NCBI RefSeq assembly: GCF_015207105.1
Contig: NZ_JADEXO010000007.1
Coordinates: 41,839 to 105,838, forward strand
Direction of reading: 5' to 3'
Length of the DNA: 64,000 nt
Source: a cf. Phormidesmis sp. LEGE 11477
Lineage (GTDB): Bacteria > Cyanobacteriota > Cyanobacteriia > Phormidesmidales > Phormidesmidaceae
Positions 33,470 through 41,871 of this stretch are shown here, in pieces (position 1 is the first letter of the stretch; each line of letters begins with the position of its first letter). Both the position numbers and the translations under genes were made by a program. The notes under the pieces are model-generated. The model ran no database searches and was not told the origin of the DNA. It saw only the letters and a program-made list of their open reading frames with translations.

Positions 33470-34420
33470 ATGGATTTATTGCGATCGCTCCCCATCGGTC
33501 TGTATCTAGAACAGCCAGTTACTTGGCTACACAGAATCGATCCTAGAGTCAAAGCGGCTTGGCTGCTGAGTATACTGCTAGCGCCGATTTTGGCTAACTC
33601 AGCTTGCCGAGTTGCCATTGTGGTTTTTTTGGTATTGCTGACCATCAGCGCCAAAATCCCTCTGCGCGTTTGGCGTCAGCAGATGGGATGGCTGCTGCTA
33701 GTCGGCGCACTAGTCACGGGCCTGCTGCTGATTATGCCCGACGGCATTGCTGTGTCTCAGCAGCCTAGACTGCCCACCGAGCAGATGATACAGGCTTGGC
33801 CAGAGTCGCTAACGGCCCCCGATTTGCTACCAGAGGTGCCGCCTACAGCTGGCTATCGATACAATCTTCTAGACTGGCAGCTCACCCGCCTGCCGCCTTT
33901 CAACTTCTCAATTCAGATCACGCAGCGATCGCGTCGAATCGCGATTAAGATCAGCACCTTACTATTTACCTTGCTCTACTCCACCACTTTATTTCTGTTG
34001 ACCACTGCCCCAGAAGAGATCACAGAAGCCTTTGAGCTGTTAATGCAGCCTCTGCGATTTTTTAAGCTACCCGTCACTGAAATTGCTCTCACCTTGACAC
34101 TGGCTCTGCGGTTTATTCCGCTAGTTTTAGAAGAAGTGCAGAACCTAGTACGCTCTATTCGAACAAGAGCGATCAAGTGGCAAAAGCTAGGCATTCGCGG
34201 GGCGCTGCAAATTTGGTTAATGGTAGCCGAACGCCTGATTCAAAATTTATTGCTGCGCGCAGAACAAATTTCTAGCGCAATGCAGGTTCGCGGCTTCACT
34301 AGCCCAAACACACACCGGGTAATTTGGCACCAGATGCGCTTGAGCTGGCGCGACTGGATAGTGCTGAGCGGACTAGGACTTTTTTGGTGGAGTCGGCTAG
34401 CGTATGGAGGCGTCGCTTGA
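33470..34420 (+). CDS. energy-coupling factor transporter T component (CbiQ/EcfT family)
   Basis: The T component of ECF-type uptake systems for vitamins or metal ions joins the substrate-binding S protein to two ATPases. The 316-residue protein starts with the family's HRIDPRVKAAWLLSILLAPI and has several membrane helices (for example AIVVFLVLLTISAKIPL, WLLLVGALVTGLLLIMP, TLLFTLLYSTTLFLLTT). The conserved cytoplasmic motifs are SIRTRAIKWQKLG and AMQVRGFTSP, which contain the coupling Arg-Gly region. An insertion of about 50 residues follows the fourth helix. No S or ATPase component is nearby. Its stop overlaps the start of the next gene (TTGA). Confidence 0.88.
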   Translation: MDLLRSLPIGLYLEQPVTWLHRIDPRVKAAWLLSILLAPILANSACRVAIVVFLVLLTISAKIPLRVWRQQMGWLLLVGALVTGLLLIMPDGIAVSQQPRLPTEQMIQAWPESLTAPDLLPEVPPTAGYRYNLLDWQLTRLPPFNFSIQITQRSRRIAIKISTLLFTLLYSTTLFLLTTAPEEITEAFELLMQPLRFFKLPVTEIALTLTLALRFIPLVLEEVQNLVRSIRTRAIKWQKLGIRGALQIWLMVAERLIQNLLLRAEQISSAMQVRGFTSPNTHRVIWHQMRLSWRDWIVLSGLGLFWWSRLAYGGVA

Positions 34421-35952
34421 GAGGACTATCTCCTTGCTCTGTATACTACTGGCGCTCTTTGCCGCTAGAAGAAAGGACGGGCTCGGATATTTTCGCTGCC
34501 CTCTTTCAGTCTAATACCACCAAGGCGGGCACTGCTGGGATTGCGACTCTGTTAGAAAGTCCCTATCTGCTGCCGTCTGAGTCTGGCCCTAGCGAGGCAA
34601 GTGTGATCGCCCGCTACTCAATCTGTGGCGGCACGCCTCGCACAGTAGATCAGCAGCTTCAGCTTTGGACACCCTCAGTTGGTCATATCGTTCCTTTTTT
34701 AGAGCAGTTGAGTACGGTAGATCCGCCTCGCGCCACTGTCCTTTTTGAAAATGGTGGTAAAGAAGATGCCCTGCCTAAATATCTGCCTTTTACCGGCGGC
34801 TGGCTGGGCTGGCTAGGCTACGATTTAGCCTGGGAAATCGAGCACCTACCGTGGCTCAAAGAAGACAACCTGCCCTTTCCAGTTGCTTTTTGGTACGAAC
34901 CGAGTGAGTTTGCTGTGATCGATCATCAACTGCAGCAGGTGTGGCTCGCCGCAGAAAGTATCAGTCAGCTTTCTGGTCTCAGTACAAAACTTCTCTGTAT
35001 ATATAAGGAAGAAGATAAAGAACACGCAATAGATCAAGAAGACACAGACCCAAGAAACATAGACCAAGATCGGGAAGACCTAGCGCAGAACAGTCACAAA
35101 ACAAAAAGTCTCAGACTGGGAACTCAAAAAGCAGCGTTTGAGGCAGCCGTAACCAAAGCAAAGGCTCATATTAAAGCGGGTGATGTTTTTCAAGTCAATC
35201 ACTCCTTACGGTTTCAGGCGCAGACCACCGCCGATAGCTGGAGCGTATATCGGGCGCTGCATACAATTAACCCTTCCCCTTTTGCTAGCTATTGGCATAC
35301 GCCGTGGGGCGCAGTGGTAAGTTGCTCTCCTGAAAGACTAGTACAGGTAGAAGACGGCAGAGCTCAGACTAGACCGATTGCGGGCACCCGGCCTCGCGGA
35401 GCGCATCGACAGGAAGACGAGGACTATGCGAAGCAGCTACGGGGCGATCGCAAAGAACAGGCCGAACACATCATGCTAGTTGATCTAGAGCGGAACGACC
35501 TAGGCCGCGTGTGTCAATGGGGGTCGGTTCAGGTAGAAGAGCTGATGACTATAGAACGCTATAGTCATGTAATGCATCTGGTAAGCAACGTCGTCGGATA
35601 CCTAACGCCTGAGTGCTCAATAGCCCAGCTGATTGCGGCGCTATTTCCGGGCGGCACCATTACCGGCTGCCCAAAGGTGCGCTGTATGGAGATCATTGAA
35701 GCGCTAGAACCTGTTAGACGTAGCCTTTTCTATGGCTCCTGTGGATATTTAGATCGGCGAGGACGATTGGATTTGAATATCTTGATCCGAACGCTGCTGC
35801 TAGCAAGCTCAGATAGCACCGATGATTCAGATAGCTTAACGACCGTCTGGGGACAAGTCGGCGCTGGCATCGTAGCAGATAGCGAGCCTGAAAAAGAGTG
35901 GTTTGAATCCTTGCAAAAGGCCAAAGCTCAGCTGCTGGCTCTAGGACTGTAG
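34417..35952 (+). CDS. anthranilate/aminodeoxychorismate synthase component I family
   Basis: A chorismate-utilising enzyme of about 511 residues. The catalytic domain has SFQVNHSLRF-like KAGDVFQVNHSLRFQA, SCSPERLVQVEDG, QTRPIAGTRPRGAHRQEDED, LVDLERNDLGRVC and FPGGTITGCPKVRCMEIIEA. At the position where PabB enzymes have a nucleophilic Lys (PIKGT), this one has Ala (PIAGT), as in TrpE. The overall sequence, however, resembles a cyanobacterial group apart from the main TrpE. I placed the start at TTG 34417, overlapping the ecfT stop as TTGA; GTG 34387 is also possible. The frame is open further back to 34324 within ecfT. Whether it makes anthranilate or aminodeoxychorismate cannot be settled here. 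Confidence 0.82.
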   Translation: MRGLSPCSVYYWRSLPLEERTGSDIFAALFQSNTTKAGTAGIATLLESPYLLPSESGPSEASVIARYSICGGTPRTVDQQLQLWTPSVGHIVPFLEQLSTVDPPRATVLFENGGKEDALPKYLPFTGGWLGWLGYDLAWEIEHLPWLKEDNLPFPVAFWYEPSEFAVIDHQLQQVWLAAESISQLSGLSTKLLCIYKEEDKEHAIDQEDTDPRNIDQDREDLAQNSHKTKSLRLGTQKAAFEAAVTKAKAHIKAGDVFQVNHSLRFQAQTTADSWSVYRALHTINPSPFASYWHTPWGAVVSCSPERLVQVEDGRAQTRPIAGTRPRGAHRQEDEDYAKQLRGDRKEQAEHIMLVDLERNDLGRVCQWGSVQVEELMTIERYSHVMHLVSNVVGYLTPECSIAQLIAALFPGGTITGCPKVRCMEIIEALEPVRRSLFYGSCGYLDRRGRLDLNILIRTLLLASSDSTDDSDSLTTVWGQVGAGIVADSEPEKEWFESLQKAKAQLLALGL

Positions 35953-36086
35953 CCGCCATTTCGATCGCCAAAGAATTGCATGCTAATGGCCATGTACGAT
36001 TACAGCCGTCGGTTGCTATTTCTGCCTAATTTCTTCGAAATTGCGGAAAAAACGCTGTAAACTCCAGACAGACATAAATACAGCTA

Positions 36087-36130
36087 TGTAATTAGCTGCC
36101 TACAGACGAGACACTCTCGGGCAGTATAGA
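36087..36130 (+). promoter_or_regulatory. candidate NtcA-type promoter of pipX
   Basis: TGTA-N10-TACA (36087-36104) resembles the NtcA operator GTA-N8-TAC, with two extra central bases. TATAGA (36125-36130) lies 21 bases after it, close to the 22-23 spacing of NtcA-activated promoters. It is about 60 bases upstream of the pipX ATG. The wrong half-site spacing makes this tentative. Confidence 0.3.
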
Positions 36131-36188
36131 GACAACCCTAAGACTCGATTTCAACATTGCTTTGTTCTCACTATCTCCCGAAGCTCGA

Positions 36189-36455
36189 ATGAGTACTGAA
36201 AACTATCTGAACCATCCGAACTTTGGTTTATTGTTTAGAGTTTGCTTGGTGGGTGAGGGCCAAGAGCTATTCGCGACGCTATATGCACATCGGCTGTTTT
36301 TTATCGTTAGAAACGACGCTAGTGGACTATCGTTTGAGCCGATTGGCCGCGTCGAGTCAAAGCAGCTAATAGAGCAGCGGCTACGGCTGATTCGTCGCAC
36401 GGGTCATCAGGCAGAATACGAACAGTTGCAAAAAACTTACAAGCAGGCTTTTTGA
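36189..36455 (+). CDS. pipX: PII-interacting protein PipX
   Basis: PipX binds either the PII protein or the transcription factor NtcA and so links 2-oxoglutarate and ADP/ATP sensing to nitrogen-regulated transcription. The 88-residue product from the ATG at 36189 (STENYLNHPNFGLLFRVCLV) is the normal size. It retains ELFATLYAHRLFFIV, then FEPIGRVESKQLIEQRLRLI. The fold is a Tudor-like domain followed by two helices; the conserved Tyr and Phe in LFATLYA.RLFF are in the region that contacts PII/NtcA. It is followed 9 bases later by pipY, the usual arrangement. Confidence 0.93.
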   Translation: MSTENYLNHPNFGLLFRVCLVGEGQELFATLYAHRLFFIVRNDASGLSFEPIGRVESKQLIEQRLRLIRRTGHQAEYEQLQKTYKQAF

Positions 36456-36464
36456 ACAAGCTTT

Positions 36465-37163
36465 TTGAACATGTCCTTTGGGTTGTCTCAGTCGGGCGCA
36501 AACCATGAATTGTCTACTCGATTAGCTGATATTCGCCAGCGAATTCCCCCTTCCGTACGGCTGATCGGTGTCACCAAAACTTTTTCATCTGACATTGTTC
36601 AACAAGCCTACGACGCTGGCCTGAGGGAATTCGCGGAAAACAAAGTGCAAGAGGCGCTACCTAAACAGGCCGAGTTAGGAAGTCTCACGGATGTTATTTG
36701 GCACTTCATCGGTCATATCCAGTCGAATAAGGCGCTGAAGGTTGTAGAAAATTTTGATTGGATTCATTCAGTAGACAGTCTAAAGCTGGCAGCGCGGCTC
36801 GATCGGCAGGCTAAGATACTGGGTAAGCGGCCTAGCTGCTGCCTTCAGGTCAAACTCGTCCCAGATCCTGCCAAAACTGGATTTGAAGTAGACACGCTGA
36901 TGTCGGCGCTGGCCGATTTGGATCGGCTATCAGCGATTGATATTCGCGGGCTGATGGTGATTCCGCCGTATGGACTCAAAGCGTCAGAAGTTCGCGAGAT
37001 CTTTGAAAGGGGCACAACGCTAGCACAAGAAATTGCTAGGCGATCGCCAGTAAATATGACAATGGATCAGCTCTCAATGGGAATGTCTGGAGATTTTGAG
37101 CAGGCGATCGCAGCAGGTGCCACTATGGTACGGATCGGCAGCGGGCTATTTGGGCCGCGATAG
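36465..37163 (+). CDS. pipY: PLP homeostasis protein (YggS/PLPBP family), PipY
   Basis: A pyridoxal-phosphate-binding TIM-barrel protein without known enzymatic activity, involved in PLP and amino-acid homeostasis; in cyanobacteria its gene pairs with pipX. The PLP lysine lies in RLIGVTKTFSSD (about residue 36), followed by FAENKVQEALPK, WHFIGHIQSNKALKVV and, at the end, MDQLSMGMSGDFEQAIAAGA and the phosphate-binding VRIGSGLFGPR. The ATG at 36471 is probably the true start, two codons inside the coordinates given. Translation is probably coupled with pipX. Confidence 0.92.
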   Translation: MNMSFGLSQSGANHELSTRLADIRQRIPPSVRLIGVTKTFSSDIVQQAYDAGLREFAENKVQEALPKQAELGSLTDVIWHFIGHIQSNKALKVVENFDWIHSVDSLKLAARLDRQAKILGKRPSCCLQVKLVPDPAKTGFEVDTLMSALADLDRLSAIDIRGLMVIPPYGLKASEVREIFERGTTLAQEIARRSPVNMTMDQLSMGMSGDFEQAIAAGATMVRIGSGLFGPR

Positions 37164-37835
37164 TTGTAACGGTCTGCACTTAGCTCAAGCCGTATCTAGA
37201 AGCTGTAGTCCTAGCTGTAAGTCCTGGCTGCATAGAACGCAAATAATGCATCAGCGAATTACTATATGATCCCCAAACCTTTTTTGTAGCCCCTAGCACT
37301 TTATCTGCCCTCTTCTTACATTCACAGAGGAAGTAAAAAAAAAGCACAAAAAACTCTTGACATATCTTAGAAACCGTGGCGTAATGCTGATGACTCTAAA
37401 TTATGAGTGTTCTAGAAAACTAAGGTAGCCAATTCCGGTAACTCCTAGCACTACTGAGCATGCAGATGTAGCAGTAGCGCCTAGCAAAGCCTATAAGCCA
37501 GTCAAATCAGCCAAAAGTCTTGGACTTTATTCCTAGAAATCACATCAGCTCAACTTTGCTGACTATGTTTGGCTACATACCAGAACTTCTGTTACTTACG
37601 AATGCCCTCTCGCTCACAGCGGTCTTTTGCTAGCTGACTCTAGTGGCCAGCTAGCAGGCTACAGATTGATAATTATTAATTGTCAGCCATTGTTAGACTA
37701 CATCCTGCTGCGAAGAGGGGACTCTATTCAGAAAGGCCCTAGTTTTATTGACACAATTCTATGCAGCGCTTTTAATGACTTAATTGCCGCGTAGGGTCAT
37801 GCCAGGTTGTCAATGTCGTGTTGGAGCGAAAGTTA
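37164..37835. promoter_or_regulatory. long intergenic region upstream of sepF
   Basis: A 672-base stretch without a credible gene. It holds two TTGACA -35-like elements: 37357-37362 (with a weak CGTAAT 17 bases on) and 37748-37753, 17 bases before TTTAAT (37771-37776), a good promoter 60 bases upstream of the sepF start. A 9-bp hairpin (TGCTAGCTG/CAGCTAGCA, 37628-37656) and an imperfect 19-bp palindrome (37667-37685) lie between them. A long untranslated leader or a small RNA is possible. Confidence 0.5.
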
Positions 37836-38441
37836 ATGAGTGGTCTATTTGGAAAGATCAAAGATTTTGTTGGATTGAATGATCCAGCAGATTATGAATA
37901 TGAGTATGAAGAAGTAGAAGGCGATGAGTACCAGAGCCTCTACGAAGAAGAAAATACTGAGCCTGAAGCCCTCGTGCCCCCAATGCCTATTGAGGAAGCG
38001 GAGCGCCCCGCCCGCCGTCGTATTCGTGAAAGAGTTCTATCTACTGAATCTGGAATGGTGTCAATGAATAACGTGATTGGTATGCCTGGTGCAATGAATG
38101 GAATGTCTGAAGTGATGGTGATGGAGCCACGCACTTTTGAAGAGATGCCACAGGCTATTCAGGCGCTGCGCGAGCGTAAGTCTGTCGTGCTCAATTTGAC
38201 CATCATGGATCCTGATCAAGCGCAACGGGCCGTTGACTTTGTCGCGGGGGGTACCTACGCCATGGATGGCCATCAAGAGCGAATCGGTGAGAGCATCTTT
38301 CTATTCACGCCTAACTGTGTACAGGTCAGCATGCCGAGCGAAAGTGAAGATGGCTTTATCGACCAAGAGCCTGTGAACGGCCCTAGCCAGGCTGCACCGA
38401 CACCAGCATGGGCTACTGAGCAGATCGCTCGGATGGCTTAG
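37836..38441 (+). CDS. sepF: cell division protein SepF (Cdv2/Ycf50)
   Basis: SepF anchors and organises FtsZ at the membrane in cyanobacteria and Gram-positives. The product is 201 residues: [14 protein letters not shown] (amphipathic membrane-binding helix), an acidic tract ([13 protein letters not shown]), and the SepF domain [20 protein letters not shown] followed by [20 protein letters not shown] and [15 protein letters not shown]. The ATG at 37836 is preferred over the upstream in-frame TTG at 37818, since it gives the conserved start. proC follows on the same strand, the usual neighbour in cyanobacteria. Confidence 0.95.
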   Translation: MSGLFGKIKDFVGLNDPADYEYEYEEVEGDEYQSLYEEENTEPEALVPPMPIEEAERPARRRIRERVLSTESGMVSMNNVIGMPGAMNGMSEVMVMEPRTFEEMPQAIQALRERKSVVLNLTIMDPDQAQRAVDFVAGGTYAMDGHQERIGESIFLFTPNCVQVSMPSESEDGFIDQEPVNGPSQAAPTPAWATEQIARMA

Positions 38442-38658
38442 TGCTATTAAGCCAATCCCTTCTGCGAGCCGACGGGATTTAGGACTGCCTACTGGTCGGC
38501 TTAGCAACGAAGAAGCTGACCAGAGCACGCTGGCACGAACTGACAAAGCAAAAGGTCTGTATCAGATTTATCTTTAGGGTGCTGATAAGGCGCTGTCATC
38601 AATAGGCTGACTTCTCTTGATGTAGTGACTATTCGCGGTATGCTATGGATGAAATTTG

Positions 38659-39504
38659 ATGAGGGCTGTGTTCTTGTCTGTAAGACTTGGCATTATTGGC
38701 GGCGGGGTAATGGGCGAAGCTCTGTTATCCCGCCTTCTTGGTCAGGGTCTGTATGCCGCTGAAGAAGTGATGCTGAGTGAGCCTGCGCCTAAGCGCCGTC
38801 AGGTGCTCTTTGAGCAGTATTCAATTAAGACAACAGATAGCAATAGAGAAGTGCTTGAAGCTAGCGAGGTCGTATTGCTTGCTATCAAGCCACAAGTTTT
38901 TGACATTGTTGCCAAGGACTTTCAAGGTGTGCGCTGTGAGACTCCGCCTTTGGTTCTTTCGATTTTAGCTGGAGTACCGCTGTCCAAGCTAGAGTCGGTG
39001 ATGGCTGGTTGGCCAGTGGTGCGGGCGATGCCAAACACGCCTGCGACAGTGGGTAGTGGTATGACCGCGATCGCACTAGGAACCAGGACGCTGGCTGAAC
39101 ATGGCGCGCTGGCCCAGAAAATCTTCGCGGCGATGGGCCAGGTGGTCAAGGTGCCAGAAGGCATGCTAGACGCGGTCACTGGACTATCTGGCTCTGGACC
39201 TGGCTATGTGGCGATCGTCATTGAGGCGCTAGCAGACGGCGGAGTCGCCTCTGGTCTGCCACGGGCAATTGCCAATCAGCTAGCGCTGCAAACCGTATTG
39301 GGCACAGCCGAGCTGCTCCAAAAAACGGGAATGCATCCGGCAGAATTAAAAGATCGGGTGACTAGTCCAGGGGGAACGACGATTGCGGGCATTGCCTGCT
39401 TAGAAGAGCTAGGGTTGCGATCGGCTTTGATTGAGTCGGTACGCACGGCGAGTTCGCGATCGCGTGAGCTAGGCAGACCTGCGAACGGAAAGCCACCTAG
39501 CTAG
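38659..39504 (+). CDS. proC: pyrroline-5-carboxylate reductase
   Basis: ProC reduces 1-pyrroline-5-carboxylate to proline with NAD(P)H. The product (281 residues) has the Rossmann motif LGIIGGGVMGEALLSRLL, VLLAIKPQVFD, VVRAMPNTPATVGSGMTAI, and the C-terminal GLSGSGPGYVAIVIEALADG with RVTSPGGTTIAGI, the P5C-binding signature. Start at ATG 38659 with a TTG one codon earlier; a GTG eight codons on is an alternative. It lies 220 bases after sepF. Confidence 0.95.
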   Translation: MRAVFLSVRLGIIGGGVMGEALLSRLLGQGLYAAEEVMLSEPAPKRRQVLFEQYSIKTTDSNREVLEASEVVLLAIKPQVFDIVAKDFQGVRCETPPLVLSILAGVPLSKLESVMAGWPVVRAMPNTPATVGSGMTAIALGTRTLAEHGALAQKIFAAMGQVVKVPEGMLDAVTGLSGSGPGYVAIVIEALADGGVASGLPRAIANQLALQTVLGTAELLQKTGMHPAELKDRVTSPGGTTIAGIACLEELGLRSALIESVRTASSRSRELGRPANGKPPS

Positions 39505-39609
39505 AAAATGCAGTCGAGGAAAAAGAGCTAGCTTAGATAGAGAGCACCAAATCTAGACTGTTAGCAGCAGCACCCAGTTCGAAAGCGTAAAGATAATTGG
39601 CCTAAGACC

Positions 39610-40701
39610 GTGCCCCCAGAAGACACTACTCCCTACGAAGATACCGAAAATATCGGCGGTGCTTCTCAGGCGTCTGATTCAGACCAATCGGTTTCGCCTT
39701 CAGCCGCGCCGCTAGGTCTTAGGCGCTCTGATCGCAGCAGTCGCAGCAGCATGGCTTCTGGAGATCTAGGACCAGGCTCCCAGCTATCAAACCCTCAACT
39801 ATCTAGTACTCAGGCAAGGACTCAGGCCGATATCAACCAGATGGTCCGTCAGGGGCTGCGAGAGCTAGAACAGCAGCGAGGCGCTCTCCAGCGTGAAATC
39901 GAGCAGCTAGAGCGACGAAAGACTAGGTTAGAAGAAGAGATGCGCTCTAGCTTTGCTGGCTCGTCTCAAGATATCGCGATTCGAGTTCAAGGCTTTAAGG
40001 ATTACTTAATCGGTAGTTTGCAAGATCTGGCGACGGCAGCTGAGCAGGTCAACTTGGTGGCTCAGCCTGTAGTGGAGCCACCTGCGCCTAGTCGCGAAGT
40101 GGCTTCAGCGACTGTACCAGCGACGGAGCAGGAAGGCAGCATCATTCCATTAGCGGCGCAGCGGTTTGCTGAGCAACGCGATCGCATTCACAGCCTGCTA
40201 GACCAATACCGTACTCGCCCTGACTATTACGGCCCACCATGGCAGCTAAGGCGAACCTTTGAGCCCATTCACGCTGAGCGGACTGCCAACTGGTTTTTTA
40301 CCCAGGGCGGACGCGGCGCAGTCAAGAGCATGACTAGCCGTTTGCAAAATGTGCTGGTGGCTTCGGCAGCGATTTCCTGTCTGTATACGCTGTATGACCG
40401 CCGGCTGTGCGTACTGGTGCTAGCTACAACGCCTGAACGTCTAGGCGAGTGGCGACGCTGGCTGCAAGACTGTCTAGGGATTGCCCGCGCCGACTTTGGC
40501 ACAAATCGGGGGGTGATGCTGTTTGAATCCGCCGAATCGATGGCCCAGCGAGCCGAGCGACTGATGGATAATGGCAGGCTGCCTTTTCTAATCATGGATG
40601 AGGCAGAGCGCGAAGTCAGCCTGTCTTTGTTGCAATATCCCCTCTGGCTTGGATTTGCGCCTGACCCGGCTAATCCAACGACTGACTACGACTATTACTA
40701 A
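39610..40701 (+). CDS. DUF3086 domain-containing protein
   Basis: A 363-residue cyanobacterial protein. The first 75 residues are polar and disordered, residues 75-125 are a coiled coil (GLRELEQQRGALQREIEQLE), and the C-terminal 170 residues form the DUF3086 domain (YYGPPWQLRRTFEPIHAERT, KSMTSRLQNVLVASAAISCL, LATTPERLGEWRRWLQDCLG). No transmembrane helix or catalytic motif is seen. Function unknown. It starts with GTG at 39610 and precedes plsY by about 25 bases, so the two may form an operon. Confidence 0.82.
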   Translation: MPPEDTTPYEDTENIGGASQASDSDQSVSPSAAPLGLRRSDRSSRSSMASGDLGPGSQLSNPQLSSTQARTQADINQMVRQGLRELEQQRGALQREIEQLERRKTRLEEEMRSSFAGSSQDIAIRVQGFKDYLIGSLQDLATAAEQVNLVAQPVVEPPAPSREVASATVPATEQEGSIIPLAAQRFAEQRDRIHSLLDQYRTRPDYYGPPWQLRRTFEPIHAERTANWFFTQGGRGAVKSMTSRLQNVLVASAAISCLYTLYDRRLCVLVLATTPERLGEWRRWLQDCLGIARADFGTNRGVMLFESAESMAQRAERLMDNGRLPFLIMDEAEREVSLSLLQYPLWLGFAPDPANPTTDYDYY

Positions 40702-40724
40702 CGACTGTTGATAATTTTACGCCT

Positions 40725-41399
40725 ATGCCTGGGCGAAGTGTTATGCCTGGTTTGACAATCGCGCTACTTTTGCTGGCTTTGCTGATGGCCTATCTCTTGG
40801 GCTCTATTCCAACAGGTTTTCTGTTGGCTAAAGCGCTTGGAGGAATTGATATTCGCGAGCACGGTTCGGGCAACACGGGGGCGACTAATGTCTTTCGAGT
40901 TATGGGCAAGGGGGCCGGCATTACGGCGCTAGCTATCGATCTATTGAAAGGGATAATGGCGGTCTGGCTAATGCGCTGGCTGGTGACCGATTCTGGACTG
41001 GCCGGGTCAGCGCTGCGAGGAACCCTTTCCGATCAGGCCGCAGCCTGGGCCTGTGTCTTAGCGGCGGCGCTGGCTGTGCTGGGTCACAGCAAGTCGGTCT
41101 GGTTGGGCTTCACGGGGGGAAAATCGGCTGCGACTGGATTGGGCGTGCTGTTGGCGCTGACTTGGCCAGTGGGCCTTAGCGTTGCTTCGGTGTTTGGCGT
41201 GGCGCTAGGAATTTCGCGAACGGTGTCGGTAGGCTCGATTGCAGCGGCGATGTCGGCTGTGGTGTTTATGTGGTTGACCCGTCAGCCGGTTGCCTACATC
41301 TGGCTGGCGATCGCAGGTGGTCTGTATGTCGTACTGCGCCATCGTAGCAACATCATACGATTGCTAGAAGGCACAGAGCCTAAGACCTTTGGCAGCTAG
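40725..41399 (+). CDS. plsY: acyl-phosphate glycerol-3-phosphate acyltransferase PlsY
   Basis: PlsY makes lysophosphatidic acid from acyl-phosphate and glycerol 3-phosphate, the first step of membrane lipid synthesis. The 224-residue polytopic protein has the three conserved cytoplasmic motifs: GSIPTGFLLAKALGGIDIRE-type (SIPTGF and DIREHGSGNTGATNVFRVMG), ...GHSKSVWLGFTGGKSAATGLG, and HRSNIIRLLEGTE at the C-terminus. The start at 40725 (or ATG 40743) gives a short N-terminal tail before the first helix. Confidence 0.95.
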   Translation: MPGRSVMPGLTIALLLLALLMAYLLGSIPTGFLLAKALGGIDIREHGSGNTGATNVFRVMGKGAGITALAIDLLKGIMAVWLMRWLVTDSGLAGSALRGTLSDQAAAWACVLAAALAVLGHSKSVWLGFTGGKSAATGLGVLLALTWPVGLSVASVFGVALGISRTVSVGSIAAAMSAVVFMWLTRQPVAYIWLAIAGGLYVVLRHRSNIIRLLEGTEPKTFGS

Positions 41400-41427
41400 C
41401 GAACAGCACATTTCGAGCAAGTACATC

Positions 41428-41871
41428 TTAGACCGCACGCTCAGAACTGTGGCGCTCCAACTGTTCTCTCAGCTGCTGCGGATCATACAGTACAGGGACG
41501 AAGTGGATACTGTTGATCTCTTTGAAATAGAACAGAATAGGAACGGCGGGCCAGAAGATTTTCCAGCTTTCCCAGTCAGCGTAGGGGAAGGTTTTGAGCA
41601 AGTTGTCGTTGCGGCTGACCTCTAGCGCTACAGATGTAAAAGTGAGCCGAATCGCGGTGGTCTGGTACAGCAAAAATAGGCTAAACAGCGCCCAAACAAT
41701 ACCAACAGCCAGTTGTATAAACAACAGCGGTAAAGAGAGCAACACCATGGTAATTGGCAGTTTGTAGCTAGGCGCTAAAGTTGTGGTGATGCTGGCGCTG
41801 GGTCCGGTAGGCGTACTAGTCACTGGCAAACATTCCTGAACGTAAGGAGCTTTTATCAGTTTAGTTGCCAA
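41428..41871 (-). CDS. DUF3119 family membrane protein
   Basis: A 147-residue protein of the DUF3119 family, found in cyanobacteria and plastid-bearing plants. Two close hydrophobic segments (ITMVLLSLPLLFIQLAVGIV and WALFSLFLLYQTTAIRL) are followed by a PH-like soluble part (YADWESWKIFWPAVPILFYF, then HFVPVLYDPQQLREQLE). The frame opens with TTG at 41871 overlapping the MlaE gene by 11 bases; the GTG at 41823 with AGGA upstream may be the true start (131 residues). Coupling to the MlaE permease gene suggests a role in the same membrane-lipid process; this is inference. Confidence 0.78.
   Translation of the reverse strand: MATKLIKAPYVQECLPVTSTPTGPSASITTTLAPSYKLPITMVLLSLPLLFIQLAVGIVWALFSLFLLYQTTAIRLTFTSVALEVSRNDNLLKTFPYADWESWKIFWPAVPILFYFKEINSIHFVPVLYDPQQLREQLERHSSERAV

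Noticed and set aside
34324..34416. Extended N-terminus of the chorismate enzyme
   Set aside because: This 31-codon stretch lies inside the ecfT coding region in another frame; the TTGA overlap at 34417 is a more likely start.
37357..37385. Second promoter (TTGACA) upstream of sepF
   Set aside because: The -35 is perfect but the element 17 bases on (CGTAAT) is a poor -10, and it is 450 bases from the start codon; I mention it only in the intergenic entry.
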